A stretch of DNA of 64,000 nt, taken from contig JAJLTO010000014.1 of assembly GCA_030568195.1 (NCBI GenBank), forward strand, positions 124,001 through 188,000. The letters are read 5' to 3'. The position numbers and the translations under genes were made by a program. The stretch is from Dipodascopsis uninucleata var. uninucleata (taxonomy: Eukaryota > Ascomycota > Lipomycetes > Lipomycetales > Lipomycetaceae). Under the pieces are notes generated by a model. It ran no database searches. It was not told the origin of the DNA and worked only from the letters and a program-made list of their open reading frames with translations. Shown here in pieces: positions 44,948 to 58,841 of the stretch (position 1 is the first letter of the stretch; every line of letters starts with the position of its first letter).

Positions 44948-47900
44948 TATCAAAATAGCGGTTTAAAGATAACTGATTATGTACTTGCCTAGCTTGAGCG
45001 TCGAGTCTAAGCTGCCAGATTATTATATGCTTCTCTCTGTTTAGGTATTATGATTTTTATTCCCCTGTGGACTTTAAACAGTGTAAATGACTATCCAGGG
45101 ATGACAAATGCGTTTGAAGTACTTGCATAGACATATATTTAGCAGTACGTGTGTGAGCATAAAGATTCTTAATGTACATATATGCAGACGCATACATACA
45201 GGCGAATGTATATATATGTCTTGATCGATTAATAGCTGTATTCTCGGTATTATGCTCTAAAACTCATGAAATATCGAACCAAAGGCTGCTTCTTACCATG
45301 GCAAATCATTAAAACTCATATGGATCTCTGTTCCTTAGCTCTACCCTCTGTTTGGTTTTAGCTGGTCGTAAGGGATACCAGCGTTTCGAATGCTAACGAG
45401 ATGAGTCTGCTCAAGACAGAAGAAAGACGAAGAGTTATTGTCGCTTCACACGTTAAAGTCAGTCGCCAGGTGGGCGATGGTCCGTCAGGCGGTCGTCTAT
45501 GGCTTTGTATGATTGGTACGGTGGAGACCTAAACGCACACAGCATATAAAGGCAACACCGACGCCTACGGACGTGCGCAGGTTATGAATGCGTATCGACT
45601 TAGACTCAATCGCTGTCGGACTGGAGCCAGTGTCGTGCGTCCGCCGTATTGAAGCGGCCGACAGGTGCGGGTGCCTGTAGATTGTGGGAGGTGCCGTGCC
45701 TGGAGTGCGTTGTGCGCGGGCGGTATGTGTTAAGTCCAGCAAATACTACTGAGAAGCCGCGTGCTTGACAAAAGAGACGGCCTAGGTGTAGGAAGGTGCA
45801 CAGGAAGGGCAAGATGGAAGAGAGACAGAAAGGAATCAAGAGGGGTGAGAGGTTTTTTCTATTATTGTTTATAAGTTGTTGACGGAATCTTACTTTTCGG
45901 GCCTTCACACATCTAAATTGTAGGCTGTTCAAAGAGGTATCGTAATAGTATAGAATAATAATTATGAAAGCAGTAAGAATAAGAACAACAACAATAATAA
46001 GATTACAGTTATTTTAGAGTTGCAATTAGAGTTGAAATTATAGTTCCTAGTGTAATTACAATTAGGCTAGTGAAGTACTCTATGGCAATGCTTAGTCACT
46101 GGTGCTATGAAAGTTACTTACGAGTACCTGCTAAACTATAATCCTGAGCCAAACCTGAATTGAGAAGTACACGAAAGTATCTAAGGATAGAGTTTAGAGA
46201 ACTCTAAACACAAACTCTAAAGCAGTACACGGTTTGCGGTGTTTCGTGCAGCAGCAACACAACGCGTATACAAAGCGACATGCAGTCAGACTCTGCATAC
46301 AAGAGTATATGTGAGACTGGCATGGTGCAGCTGCGAAAGCAATGGCACAAGCCACGACGTGCAGGGCAGGGTGAAGCGGGCTGGTAGATGTGGTAAATTG
46401 ATGTCGCGTGTAAGCAGAGCGGGCTAGGGGTCGCCAATGAAAATTTGGGCCTTCACATGGCGTGCGTGTGGTACTTTCTCTGGATCTCGCGCGCCAGCCC
46501 TGCGCTGGGGGAGGGGGGGTGTTTAAGATATAGACTGCGCCGAAGAGAATCTCTATCAGAATGGCAAAGAAGTACGGCAGTCAGGTCGCAAATGCGTGTA
46601 ATCGAAAGAAGACGGACTGATCTTTCACGGGCGTCGTATATCGCGAAACGGGAGAGGGTGCACATAGTACATAGTGATATTTAATATATGCACATGTATA
46701 TAGCCAATATACGGCAATATAAATAAATGAAGAGATGATATGTGGTCAACAGGCTTTGCGCAGTGAATAATAATAAACAAATACACGAATAGGAACAATA
46801 ACAGTTTTCTTGTTGCTTCATAAAACTTTTCATTCTATTTATTTACAATTTTGCTGTGCCGGTGTGGTGAGTGGAGCTGGTTCGAAATGTGGGAGATACT
46901 GGGAGGCGGACGCGGCGGGCACTGAGCCCAAAAATAGTAGTGTAGTATCAGTAATAATAGAGTGATAGCAGAGTGGTAGTAACAGCGCTGGAGAATAGTG
47001 GTAGTTAGCAGCACTAGTCAATAGCAAAAGCAGTAGGAAAGGCAGTAGTGGTGTCTAATAGTAATACGCATGGCAGCGATACTGCTAGTGATGGTAGCTG
47101 AAAAATTTATAATAACTACTGTGATAATTAATACTAATAATATCGACGATAGTAGTAGCACTAGTATTAGCAGCTGTAGTGATTTGCCGGAGACGTTCAC
47201 TTCTAGTAGCAGACAGACCGCACATTCCTCGACAGGAGTAGCTGATTTATCAGTCCCTGTCTAGCAGCTGAGCCTCTCGGTAAAATTATTTTGCTTTATC
47301 CCCTTTATTTATATCCTGCTGGCGGTCCGGCTGGTTGCTTTGCCGTAACTTCTGCTGTGGCAGCATTCAGCCAGCGAGCGCGAAATGCGGTGCTAATAGC
47401 TTAAGAGCAGCCGACTACAGCTTATACGTGAATAAAACCCTGATCGACGGAGAGAAAATTAAATGGAGAAAAAGAAAGCAGTTATACCCTCAGTCCAGTG
47501 GATACTCTACGAAATATAAGTGTCTTGCAGAGGAACTAAGTTAGTTTAGACAATGAGAATCTGACTAATGTAGCAGGAAACAGATTCTTCAGCTCATGAG
47601 AGAAAAAATAAACGTAGGCGAGAATTAAGGGTATTACCATAGTTTTTAGATGGGAGAATCAGCCAGGTGAGAAATGAGATATCGGTGTACTGCTGATTAT
47701 AAAAGCTATTGTTGCTTCGATTAGAGTGCAGGTAGTAATTATACTTGCTACCGATATCCAGACGCACTATAATAAAATATATTTTTTCTACTGCTAGCTA
47801 TAGGGTGGCAACAGGACTAGCATCGGACAGAAAATTAGCGGTAGACTGTACAGGCACAGAACTATACATATTCTGCCATGAACACGTTTGCCTCCACTTC

Positions 47901-50900
47901 GCGCCTTAATGTATGTGCTTCAAATCGATATGCACTGGTGCTAAAAATGACGAAAGCATGTGAGCATGTGTACATGAAATGCTAATGCTTGAGGAGCCTG
48001 CATAATAAAAATAGGGCCAAACTTATCTGCCTGAAACGAACCAAGAGAACGTTAGAAGGAAAGGAAGATTCCAAACTGTGTTAAATTAGAGTGGCAACGG
48101 AAATGCCCTTGTACCAGTATATTTAAGCGTCTACTTGCGCTCCGTAAATAACAGAATTGCAGATGGTACGTGTATATGTATAAATGTATAGCGACTGTCG
48201 GCTTGTGAACCTGCAAGCGATTTCGCCTGGCCGCTGCATTGGTATGCAAGATCCGGAGCTCGCTACACCACCGGAAAAGCGCGGCGTGTTCCAGAAGTAA
48301 AACGCACGCTGAGTTTGCTACTGTACACAGTCGCTAGGCGCTGGTAAGTAGTAAGTTTTGGCGTAGGAGTTGGAGAGCAGGTAGCTGAACGGTTTCTGCC
48401 TGTGAATAGCAAGCGCACACTGCACTTCTTGGCCGCGGTAGGTCTGGGAGCGATGCCCTTATCGACCAAAGGAGGGAGTTTTAAGTAACTAGAGCAAACT
48501 TACACTCGACTCGTTCGACTAGTCTCCATTCAGAGACATGCACAAGATTATTTAGGCCATTGAAAGCTAGAGACATCTGCCGTCCGCATCTAGTAATAGT
48601 TCGCTTTATGGAACTTGTAGTGTAGAACAGAGAAGGGATGGAATCGGTGTCTCCGTTGCGTTCTCCCCACGTACTCTGTAGGTGCCGAACGGCAATCAGG
48701 CAGCGGCCACAGAATTTGCGCCGGTTCTATCTCAGTGGTTTTTGTATTTATTTTCTCAGACCTCTCGCTAGCTCTATATATTTCGTACAGTGATCTTGTC
48801 TGCCGTGCGCTGCGGTTCCATGTAGTTTTCTTGCTAACAGCGGTCTGGAATACTCGCATAATTATATAAGCGGTAGCCGAGCATGACCTAGGTATGTATT
48901 GATTGCCACAGGGACGACGCACCTAGTTAGCGTGCATATTCGCCCTTTAGACTAGGAATCGCAGGACTACGAGTTTGTGTATTCTAGGGATGTAGGTAAC
49001 CTGCATTTGACTAACGTGTCGGGAAAGAGAGAGTGCAAGAGAAGGATAGACGAGAAGCAGACGAAGAGCAGAAGAGATTGGCGTGCACCCAAATGACTAT
49101 CGTGTGTCCTGGACCTCTGCCTATTGCAGGTACATCAGAGATGGATTTGGCTAGATATGAATTTGAATTTATTTGCATTTTCGCTGACTGATTTAACGTT
49201 CGTGCTTTTCGATTTCAGTACTTATACATTATACTGTTTCACTACTTTATTTTTAATTTTCCTGCTGGGCTCATCGCTATGGTCTGATATCCCATGATAT
49301 TACTGGGCCGTGTAGCTCGAGAGAGGAGTTTTAAGATTTTTACGCGATCTATGAGAGAGGGTTTATACCTGGAGCTTACTTACAAGAAACAAAAAGCCTG
49401 TTTCTCCTCTCGAGTAAGCTAAACTGGTACCGCTGCGCTAGGAGCGGATTAATGTCATCGCGCGCGCGAGCAGCTCAGCTCGAGTGAGCATGTTTGCCCA
49501 CGAATAGTCAGCTTCGTCTGTCGGCGCGGGGAGTCGAGCTGCGGTGGGCAAAGCTGAGCTCCAGCAAGAAACTAAAATCTGCATTTATCTTCTACCTGCG
49601 AAGCGAATCGCAGACGGTGGGGTGCTGTTTGCGCGCCAGACATGATCGTTTCTCCGTCATAAGTTGTGTAGGCAATGGTCAGATAGCCAAAAGACATTGT
49701 ACCGGTACGCGAACTTTAGAGCGAACCAAAACGAAGGATGGACTATTATTTATTTTTGCCCAGCACCTGATGTCTACCCGTTCCTACGTATGTTTAATTA
49801 TCGCTTCTTGTTTCCCACACTCTGTCGTCTAGTTTTCACGTTAAATTATTTTCTGAATTATTGTATTTAGTGTTCCTTGTGGCCTAACTTCTCGCGTTGT
49901 GGTGCATGCGTGCCAGTCCGAAGCAGACTAGAATTTTTGCCATTAGGTGCAGTAGGCGTGAGCAAAAGCGACGCACTACAAGACGATGTGGACCTAATGC
50001 ACCCCTGCATGGCACTAGACTATATGAGACTTAAGTCCAAACTCTGTGCGGGCTCTTTTCTTTTAAGCTTTACGGACGCGGTAAGTACTGCGCGCCGCGC
50101 TGGAATAGGGGTCAAATTCAGGACACCGCAATGTGACAGGTACGCATTAAGACTGTAGGGAAACTGAGCAAAGTTTGCTCTTTGCCTTTTGTGTGTTGTC
50201 TTGCAACGTTCCTGCGATGTGCACCTGGTTTGTGTGCGGGTCGCGCGGTTTGTCTTGTCTCTTTTGCTCAGACAGACAAATGTGCGTCGGGCCTTCTGTT
50301 TCACGAGCGCCATCGCCACTGTGCAGTGCGCAGTACGATGATGTACCAATCTGGAGTACAGGACTTCGCCGCTGACAGCTGAGCAGGCAGACACTCTTCG
50401 TTAGGGCAGCTTCTGCCTCGGTAGTGCTTTGTTCGCGCTCGCGCATATCGAACCTTGCTTACTATGCGTTGTGTGGTGTATTATGCTATTATATTGCTGT
50501 CGCCACACAGCTGTAGTGCGTGTGGTGTATATGATGTATAGTGTTCTGCTATGCGCCAGCTGCGGCCTGCATACTCCTACGAGAGTGTCTGGGTATCTTG
50601 TAGGTGGTCAAACTGCTTCTCTGTCCTTGGAGCTCTAGTGATCCCCGAGATCGTTGCTGCGCGCACTGGGACCAGCCCGTCGCACCTGCCTCTTGCATTC
50701 CGTACCGCTCGCCTCGCACTCGGCGAACCGCGCAAGATCACTGCGCAGAGACGTGGTTTCCAGTATGCGCTGCCTGCCCGCGTTCTGCGTCTTGGGAGCC
50801 TGACGGGAAAAGAGCTCTTTGGGACAGGGACTGGATATAAAAGTCTAAATGTAATTAAGGTTTACTATATTGTAATTAAGGTTTATATAATTAGTACTCG

Positions 50901-53900
50901 CGTTTTTAGAGTGTGCTGCGTGAAATTTGATAATCTAGTTTTTATTCTAGATGCTCTCTGCTCTAGGAGAGTCTTGCGGTGCTCTAAGGCAGCAGACAGC
51001 CCTATATATATTAACCGCTACTACCAGTAACTTGAGTGCCGGCTCCAGCGAAAGCAGCTGCTGGCATATGCTCCCGCTATGATAGACGCCAGATTGAGCT
51101 GACTCTCCAGCCTGCTGATCTGTATGGCACGGGATGGAATGAACAGCGGCAGCGAAAAGACTAATTCGCGAGATTGCTGTGTGGCTAGATCACGTCGTCA
51201 GTCGTCACGGACCAAATGCCCTCACCATCTTCGAATATCTCGTTTGCCTTTTTCCCGCCGCCATTAACTTGCCTACTGCCACCAGCGGGCCACAGCTCGT
51301 GCCTTTCGGACACTGCCGATTGGCAATACAGCACACCATGTCACGTATATTCTCGCGATGCTTACCTTTGCACAGTCCAGTCCCGCTTCTCTGTTTCCTC
51401 CCCAAAAGCATGTGCACGACGAAAGTGCACGTCGAGAACTGTGACAAACTTTAACCAAGAACAGATCATGCTTAGGGCAAGGCTATTTATTGTTAGCCAT
51501 TAAGGTTTTCTACATTCTCAATTATTCTTAATATATTGTAAAACATTTACAAGCAAACTTCGGCGCTCAATTAGAGCGAGACATGTACTGAGCCAAACGT
51601 GCAATTTGCGGTTGATTAGCTAATTAATTAATCGGCTCGAAACTCACTGGAGAATTCACTTGACGGCCGTGTGTCCTGCTATAACGCTCGTGATCTGCTT
51701 AAATATTCGTCTGCAGGCCCCAATCTGCTTGCCAGTTTTCAGAATATGCGATTAGCACTGCTGTCCGCTGGGCATCTGAGCTCAGGCGTCATCGCTGCGA
51801 CTACGGCGAGTTCAAACGGTTCGGAAGCCGCCAGCAAAGTTCAATATCCAACTTTAACTCAGCAGCTAGTGCTGGTTCTATAGCCTCGCAGTCTAGTATG
51901 CTGTGCTGCGCTTGCCATAGCATATGATAGTAGACGATAAAATGTTTCTGTATGATCACTAGGTTCAAGCGAGCAGGAAGAAGCCCGCTATAGACAAGAA
52001 TTTTATTTTAGTGTGCATCGTGGACATCGCTGGATATTGCATACCGCTTTTAGTCTTGCTCTCAGGTTTTAAGGTTGACGTTGTGAAGCTCAGTTCATAC
52101 TGCTGCAATTGACTTCCTACTATGTAATCTGGTTTATGCTCTTAGTTTAGCAAGCAGCAAGGGACGAAGTTTGCAGGCAATTAGATTTGAATGCCGCAAT
52201 GTTGTACTTGCTGAGATGCTCAAATCTCTCGAACTTTATGATTGCCGCTTTTGATCAGACGAAGCATTTTTTCTTTCTTTTTTTGGCAAAAGGAGACAAC
52301 AGGAGCTGCACGTAGGGAAACAGGTAGCGGTGAGTAAAATAGCCGCTTCCAGCTGAACATTACTGTACAGCTCACTTAATATCTAATTTTTAAGGTCAGA
52401 TCAAGTATATCAGACCTATCTTTTTGCTCACTAAGAGATATCCGTCGCAGGGCACCTCCAGCTGCTTCAAATATCGGCTCAAGAGCAGGGTTTCGAGAAA
52501 ACAATTATCCGGTAGTCCGTGAGTCTTAATTTTACTGATTAGACAGCTATTATAGCTTCCAAATGGTACTTGATAATCAAAACTAGACCCGTAGAGCGAA
52601 CGGATAATTAAATAGCCGCTCTTACTGAGTTAGCATTCCTTTCTGTAGCTAGCTTCTGCTGACCGTAGGCTACTGATACGAAGAAAGCGCGTTTAGTTGA
52701 TGTAGACATCTTTAGGTAAACACAGGCAAACACAGATAAGCGCAAGACAGAATCAATAGTTGTCATTTCCTTATGCATGGGTAGCAGATGGTTGGTCTGA
52801 GAGGAAACTTGACTGAACTAGTCTAGTAAACAAGATATTTTATGGCCGGTTTTATCTTAAATCTCTTCACGCCATTCTCTTAACGGCGGGGCTATCTGCG
52901 TTTTGCATCTACCTTGTACATCGTAAGCGCATGCTTTATCCTAAATTGTGTCACCATCATGCTCATATGACAGTGTATATGTCGTGATATTTAGAAAAAT
53001 TGAAAGCTAACGAATAGCGGTGTCCTAATAGCCAGAAGAAAACTGATGGATAAACTGATAGCATTCCAGTACGAAATAGTAAAAAGCAGTCTAACGAAAA
53101 GACGCCAAGCGAGACCCATAACAATTGTATTAGATCTTACATCGCGAATTAGCTTGCGCGACAACAAGCACAAGCACCAGCATCAGCAGAAAGCTGGAGA
53201 AATGTAATCCCGGCAGCTCAAATATTAAATTTTAATCTCATTCATCTGATATGCCATCTGATTACAGTGACGCGTTTATTCATATCCATTGTCAGTCTCT
53301 ATTGTGGCTGCAGATTGCTGCTCTTTCCAAATAAGAGATACAGAAAACCTGATATTATGAGCATCATACAGATTTAGAAGAAATAGCATGCTACCGGCGC
53401 AGAATAAAACTTCACTTACAATTAACAGCTAGACACAAAGAGCCAACAAAAACCCATACATCTCTAGCAGACGCTACTGACATGCGTAAACAGATATGCT
53501 ATTCTTAGTATCTTACGCCACTGGTAAGTCATGGTTAGTCCAAAGTGCTTTACAATATTAGCTCAAAGCCGATCGAGACATTGGCTTCCTTAAATAAATG
53601 GAGCATATCAGATGCATAAGTGATAAATCTGGCAAGTCTAAGCTTCTCCATTAGCAAACACGCTTGTCAGCACCATATTATAGAGATTAAAAGCAGCAAG
53701 TTGTGCGACTTAAATTTAGAGTGTACTTTAATTCTAGTGTCGAAACGTCTCGGAAACTGTTATTGGTAAAATGTGTATATAGACACGAGAGATGTTTTCT
53801 CAACTTTGTCCAATGAATGATAGTAGAAATGCGAAAATTCAGTCAGAACCAAAAATAAAACGCCTAATAACAGAAGAGGTCATATCATGCAAGAGTTCGC

Positions 53901-54090
53901 GTTTCATGATAATACAGTATATACAACACAGGATAACAATAAACAACGTATTCCAGTAAAAATATTCCGCTACTCAAATCTCGTTCATATGGTCATATCT
54001 GTAACGTCTCTTTTGAAGCAAGCCTTGAATCCGGTTAAACAGTAAGAATGACAAAATGAGATCAACACAGAGATATATAAGAATAGCCCA
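44948..54090. other. 9.1-kb gene desert upstream of the BED/hAT-derived gene
   Basis: No supported coding sequence in over 9 kb. Frames of 60-159 codons occur but lack domains and often overlap on both strands (for example around 51.2-51.5 kb), as expected where GC content thins out stop codons. The composition differs from the flanks: it is mixed, with a clear GC-rich core at about 50640-50830 and simple-sequence-like stretches rich in AGTAG/TAG words near 46.9-47.2 kb. A 21-bp direct repeat lies at 50851-50892. No tRNA, rRNA or transposon ends were found by eye. It could be an outsized promoter/leader region, host non-coding transcripts, or be a gene-free chromosome landmark. Confidence 0.6.
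50851..50892. repeat. Direct repeat, 21-bp period x 2
   Basis: GTAATTAAGGTTTA appears at 50851-50864 and again at 50872-50885, each followed by a TATA-like A/T tail, giving a 21-bp period (two helical turns). It lies just downstream of the GC-rich core of the desert. Such spacing suits paired protein sites, but two copies are weak evidence. Confidence 0.7.
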
Positions 54091-54591
54091 TTAACCTCTC
54101 CTTCGCTTGCGACCTGTTTCGTCCTCATCTTGCCCCGATTTACGCTTCGATCGCCTTCTCGATCGGTCTTCGCCAGCGGAAGATTCGCCGACGGTTGTGG
54201 CACCACCTTTCTCCTTCTTGACGATGGGTGCGATGCCTAGCAGAGTTGCATCGAATCCTGCAACCCCACTATCTGGAGTTTTGTCCATTGTGAAAACATT
54301 CTCCAGCAGATGACTGTCCATAGGTTTGTCCACACTAATTGGATTTTGCGCATCTGGCGCATAAATCAAACGAAGAAGATAATGTTCAGTAGGTATCTCG
54401 TTCTTTCCAGGTAGATCAACGATGTGGCCTTTGTAGGATTTGCGTAGCTTCTTCTTGGCACCAGTCACTGGATCTGTTCTGGCCACAGAAGCTGCAATAT
54501 TTTCCAGATCATACACCTTTATTAGATTTTTGTTTCCACAAGGTAGCGGCTCCTCGTAGTTTCTAGACGGCTCTAGATAGAGATCTGACAT
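54091..54591 (-). CDS. MED19: Mediator complex subunit 19 (Rox3)
   Basis: A 166-residue frame from ATG at 54591. Med19 sits in the head/middle hinge of Mediator and links activators and RNA polymerase II to the complex. The diagnostic stretch is KLRKSYKGHIVDLPGKNEIP (about 61-80), followed by LLRLIYAPD. The N-terminus MSDLYLEPSRNYEEPLPCGN and ENIAASVARTDPVTGAKKK also fit the fungal Med19 pattern. The C-terminus is a basic, Lys/Arg-rich tail (RSRRRSKRKS ... GRKRRRG), typical of the family and likely nuclear. The open frame runs 42 codons further upstream but without an ATG, so I start at MSDLY; a spliced 5' leader is possible. It is the only clear gene within nearly 14 kb. Confidence 0.88.
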   Translation of the reverse strand: MSDLYLEPSRNYEEPLPCGNKNLIKVYDLENIAASVARTDPVTGAKKKLRKSYKGHIVDLPGKNEIPTEHYLLRLIYAPDAQNPISVDKPMDSHLLENVFTMDKTPDSGVAGFDATLLGIAPIVKKEKGGATTVGESSAGEDRSRRRSKRKSGQDEDETGRKRRRG

Positions 54592-57500
54592 TCTAACTAT
54601 GATCGCAATGTTGCGTTGACAAAGACTGATGAATATTAAGTGGACCGACTGACCAGAACTAGCGTCTGTAAACAAAAGGGAACTAAAAGATTCGGTCACC
54701 CGAGAGTTAATAGTCAATCTGCTAGTCTTAGCAAAAGCTTAGGAAGATAATGGTCTTCTTCTCAGCAATAATCGCGAATGTCTTCTAAAGGAATCCAGCT
54801 GCCATATAGTCGTTCACGCGCACCCACTTTGCCAGCGCCTCTCTTGTCTACGAACGCTAGCTGCACGATCCCAGAAAACTTGTGCTTTGCTTCTGCTACC
54901 CGTACCCAGCCATTCTTCCAAACCTTACCCTTAATACAATGCTACGTGTTAATTATGTGTCACCCCTGTATTCACGTGATTTTGTGAGGTGTGGGCAGCA
55001 GCATATGATTTAACGGCCTTCAGCACATCTCGAACGTCATGCGAGAGAACGGCGAGGTTTAGCTAAAATAGCTCTTGACTGTTTGTTACCCCTTTTATGG
55101 GGCCGTAATGGAGATAAAAGAGGGGCTGAGATCGAACCAAACACTGCAGGATCTAGACTGGCCAACAGTAGACTATCGCAGCGCGCACAGAGAGTATGCA
55201 GACGTCGACAGACATTAGGTTTCGTGATTGCCGTTTGAGAAGCGTTGCTGTTGACATGGCGGTAATTGACTGCGGGCTAGTACGAGGCATTTAAGTAGCT
55301 GAAGATCAAGGTCGACTAGAAGGATTTAATGTACAGAAACTGTTTATGTGGTTCCGCAGTAGAAGAGATTAGGACGTCAGTAGAGGAGTCTAGGCGTGGT
55401 GTACATGAAAGATCAGGAGCAAGCAGACCGCCAAAAATTTTTCTTTTATTTTGGTTATTTTCTCTTTACTTTTGGCATTGGCTGTGCATTTCCGTGGCTG
55501 CTCTTAAATGCATCGTGATCTGCAATCTTGGCTGCCATCTCGTGCACTTTTAAGGTATTTCTGGTCGTACGTGTTCAGTGCTTGGACCTCTCTGCCCTTG
55601 TTCCAAAGTGTAGGCCCATGTAAGAAATATGGCTTTGTTACCACTGTTCCGCAAACAATGGACTCAAAAACTTGATCTCTTCAACCATCGAGTCGTGACG
55701 GAGTAGAATGCACTCTTATAACCCTAGACGCAGCTAGTGTATCACGCCGCATAATTCTGCGTCACAAAGTAACACAAGCATGCGAGTAACGTCCGGTGTA
55801 GAGTTATATAATTTACGAGGTAATATATAATAGCGTGTGGCATACAAGTTCCAAAGAGAAACCAAAAGACAAAGGCCCATGCAACCACACAGACCAAAGA
55901 AACGTGCACATATACGAGGCAGATCATATTAAGCAAACCCTTGTAGGTATCTAGACCTGTTCTGGCAGCAGCGTTACACGAGAGATTCTGGGCGCTCGAT
56001 CTTAAGAAACAAGATGCAACATATATGCATATTGCGTGTTACTAATCAAATGTTAGGCGCTTGATATGCTGCGTGCAGCTTAGACAGGGGGAAAAATTTC
56101 TCCCGAGCCAGCTTGATTATCGATGCTCTATGAAAGGCCGAAGAAAAGCAAGGTCTTACTTAGTCTTGATCTTTCAGGCATGTCGATGCAGACTCCAATA
56201 TGTAAGGGCATGGACGATTATGTTAGCAATTCGAAATAGGCGTTCACGCCAAAGGAAAAAAACAGGTAGAGAAAAAGCAAAAGGCTAGAGAAGCAATGAC
56301 AAAAAAAGTAAAGATGCAAACACACATCAAGTGCGGACTACAGGTCGCATAAATTAAGCGGACCCGAAGGGCCAACCGTGGCAGATCATTGTTCAATCCC
56401 GCATCAGATCTCCTTTTTTTATTACTATTCTTTAATTTTACTAATCTTCTTTGCACCTGCGCGTGTCGAGAGAAAGGAAACTGCAGTCCTAAATTAATTT
56501 AGATAGTATTATAATAAACATTTATGAGGCTAACCAGTTAATTTGGCTCTCCTGTCGCCGCAGGCCTTTTAAAGTCGCTCTGCTATGCTATATTTCAAGA
56601 CTCAATTCGAAAAAGAAAGATAGCATAGAGTCTCCTGCAGAGCTCCGTAAAATAAGATGAGATGCTAGCATTATATTCTTAGTGAGCCATTATCTAGCAA
56701 GCTGTCGCTAGCGTGCACCTCCATCGGAAAAACGTTTTGCTACTTCCTGGATGGCTGGTAGTCATAAGACAGCAGTTTACGGGATAGCTACGACGTAATT
56801 GGGTAGCAAATGGGGGCACAAGAAGTTAGTAGCAGAAAACGGGCTCTGCGGGCTTGCAGGCAGGATAAAAAAAGACTAAAAAAAAGTAATTTGCAAGGAG
56901 ATCCATGGGCCGCACGACACATGACGATAGCGATAACGATAAGCACGTTAAAGTACCTACTAGCAACCTCATACAAAACGATCATGTCGTCTCATAAAAT
57001 GCCAACGATCCGTGGGGCTGCAGCACGCGTAATTGATAAGCAAGTGTTCTGACATTCGAGCTAGAAGTTTGTAGTGTTTTACTGTAAGAGACGCCGAGCC
57101 TCTTGCGGATGTGTTTAGCAGCGTTTGGAGCAACGACTGAGCAGGTCGCAGGAAAATATCAGTTATTAAATGCAAGAGACTTGCACAAAAGCGATTCATT
57201 TACGAGTCTCTGACTAACTTGTCAGTCCTAACAGCTAATATCGCTCCCCTGGCAAGGCTATATATATAATTATAAATCGCAATTTAGCGCATTTGGATAA
57301 CTATCTCTTTAATATCAAGTAGTAGGTATATTAATATCCATGCAATAAATCTAAAATAGCAAAGCCGGGATGAAAACAGAAGCACAAGTATACCTAATGC
57401 GGTCAAGCTCTTCCTCCTTCTCGATACAATGAGTTCTCTCCAGTGATCGTAGCATAAGATGGGACTATTCTTTCGGAAAAATCTATAGACTACCTGTTTG

Positions 57501-58841
57501 GTCATCACTCTCATGTAATCTGTCTGTGGTCCTCTTCTTTACATGGCTTAGCCTCATGTAATCTTTAAACCTTAATTCGCGGTTTATCTCTGTCGTGCTT
57601 ACCTGTTCTCTTATCAAGCGCAAGGCCATATGCCCACAAAGCTGATTGATTTCAGACTTTGTCAGCACCGAGCGCCCGCAGTGTGACCGATCAACGTAGA
57701 TAGCTATGGAGCTAGCTGCTAGGGTACGCATAGGAGTGGTGAATAGCTTGTCGACCTCCGGGATAGTGCTACTTGCTTTTTATAGGTTGCCCAATTTTTT
57801 ACGTCTGAGTTTGAGTTCAATGTTACTTACTCGACTCCCTCGTCGCTCTATGCTTGTCCACAGATATTTTTGTTTCTTTTTCTAAAGATCATCTGTCAAT
57901 TCGTTGCTTGAAATTTCCGTCTGATGTTTGCTTTGCAGGCTATTTATTTATTTTATTAAGTCCTTTGTGGTTTAATTTTGTCTGTTTGCCGGACGCTTGT
58001 TTCTTTTATATAGTCTCGCATTTGTCTGTCTAGCGGGTTACATCTGAATTTTAGAGTGTGATCATTTGTTCTCGCACGTTTTAGAGTAGAGAACTTAAGT
58101 CAGTCGACACTTGTTTTGCCCTCTCCAATACTTGTCCGCGGTTACCTTGTTACCGCTTTCTTATATCATCTTCTCCGTCACTTTGTCTGATCGCACTACA
58201 GTCAATGTGCATGGCCACGGTTTCCGCCTGAAAAAATCACAGGAGCGTGTGCGCATTCGATCATCTCCGAACTCTTTGTTTCCTGTGTGTTTATGAGTTC
58301 TGGATATAATCGATCAGAAAATATATCATATATTTTTTTGAAGTCGTTGGCCTTAAATTTTATTTGCTTGGGGGTGGATCAAGAGAGAGGAACCCTCCTC
58401 TGACTGAGTGTATCAGGACCGAGAGAGTGCTATTTACTTCTCAGGAGGCTGTCTCTCGTCCAATTTGTTTATAAGAAATACGGCATACTACTATGAATTA
58501 TTTCTTAGCAAGCCTGTAATATCTCTTTTCCTGGGACCGAGAGGAAGTTCGAAATAATAATCGGCTTATTGCATTGGCCTGCTTTACTGATAGCATAGTC
58601 TGAGGACACACGTGTACTGATGAGAAATAATTATATATCGATGTGAGTTTCTAGTCTACGTCGCTGGATCTGTTTGCTTTGTTTTTTGTACTATTGCGTT
58701 GGCAATTTGGAAGCCAGGCTGATTTATCCTGATTGAAATTTTTTTTTTTAACTAAAGAGACGAGCTACAGAACTATTTAGTGGACATGGCAGCAACAAAT
58801 CAAAGACTAACGATGCAAAAAATTTCTTTTAGTTTTCGACT
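54592..58841. other. 4.2-kb gene desert between divergent MED19 and LST4
   Basis: No supported gene. Small frames (60-82 codons) lack recognisable domains. At its right edge there is an intron-like 3' end: GACTAAC at 58805-58811 followed by TTCTTTTAG ending at 58832, nine bases before the LST4 ATG. A GATAAAAGAGGGG element near 55112 has a STRE-like AGGGG core. No tRNA: the one B-box-like GTTCAATCC (about 56393) has no pairing T-stem. Confidence 0.55.
58805..58832 (+). other. Intron 3' end (branch site and acceptor) just before LST4
   Basis: GACTAAC, identical to the branch sequence of the dehydratase intron, is followed 21 bases later by TTCTTTTAG. The distance and wording match the verified introns of this window. 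The in-frame TAG at the acceptor closes the LST4 frame unless spliced. The donor was not located; it lies somewhere in the upstream desert. Confidence 0.5.

Noticed and set aside
50551-51030. 159-codon frame in the GC-rich part of the desert
   Set aside because: Arises where stop codons are rare because of GC content; no domain, odd residue make-up, and several competing frames overlap it.
56380-56410. B-box-like GTTCAATCC
   Set aside because: The flanking bases do not pair as a T-stem and no A box lies upstream.
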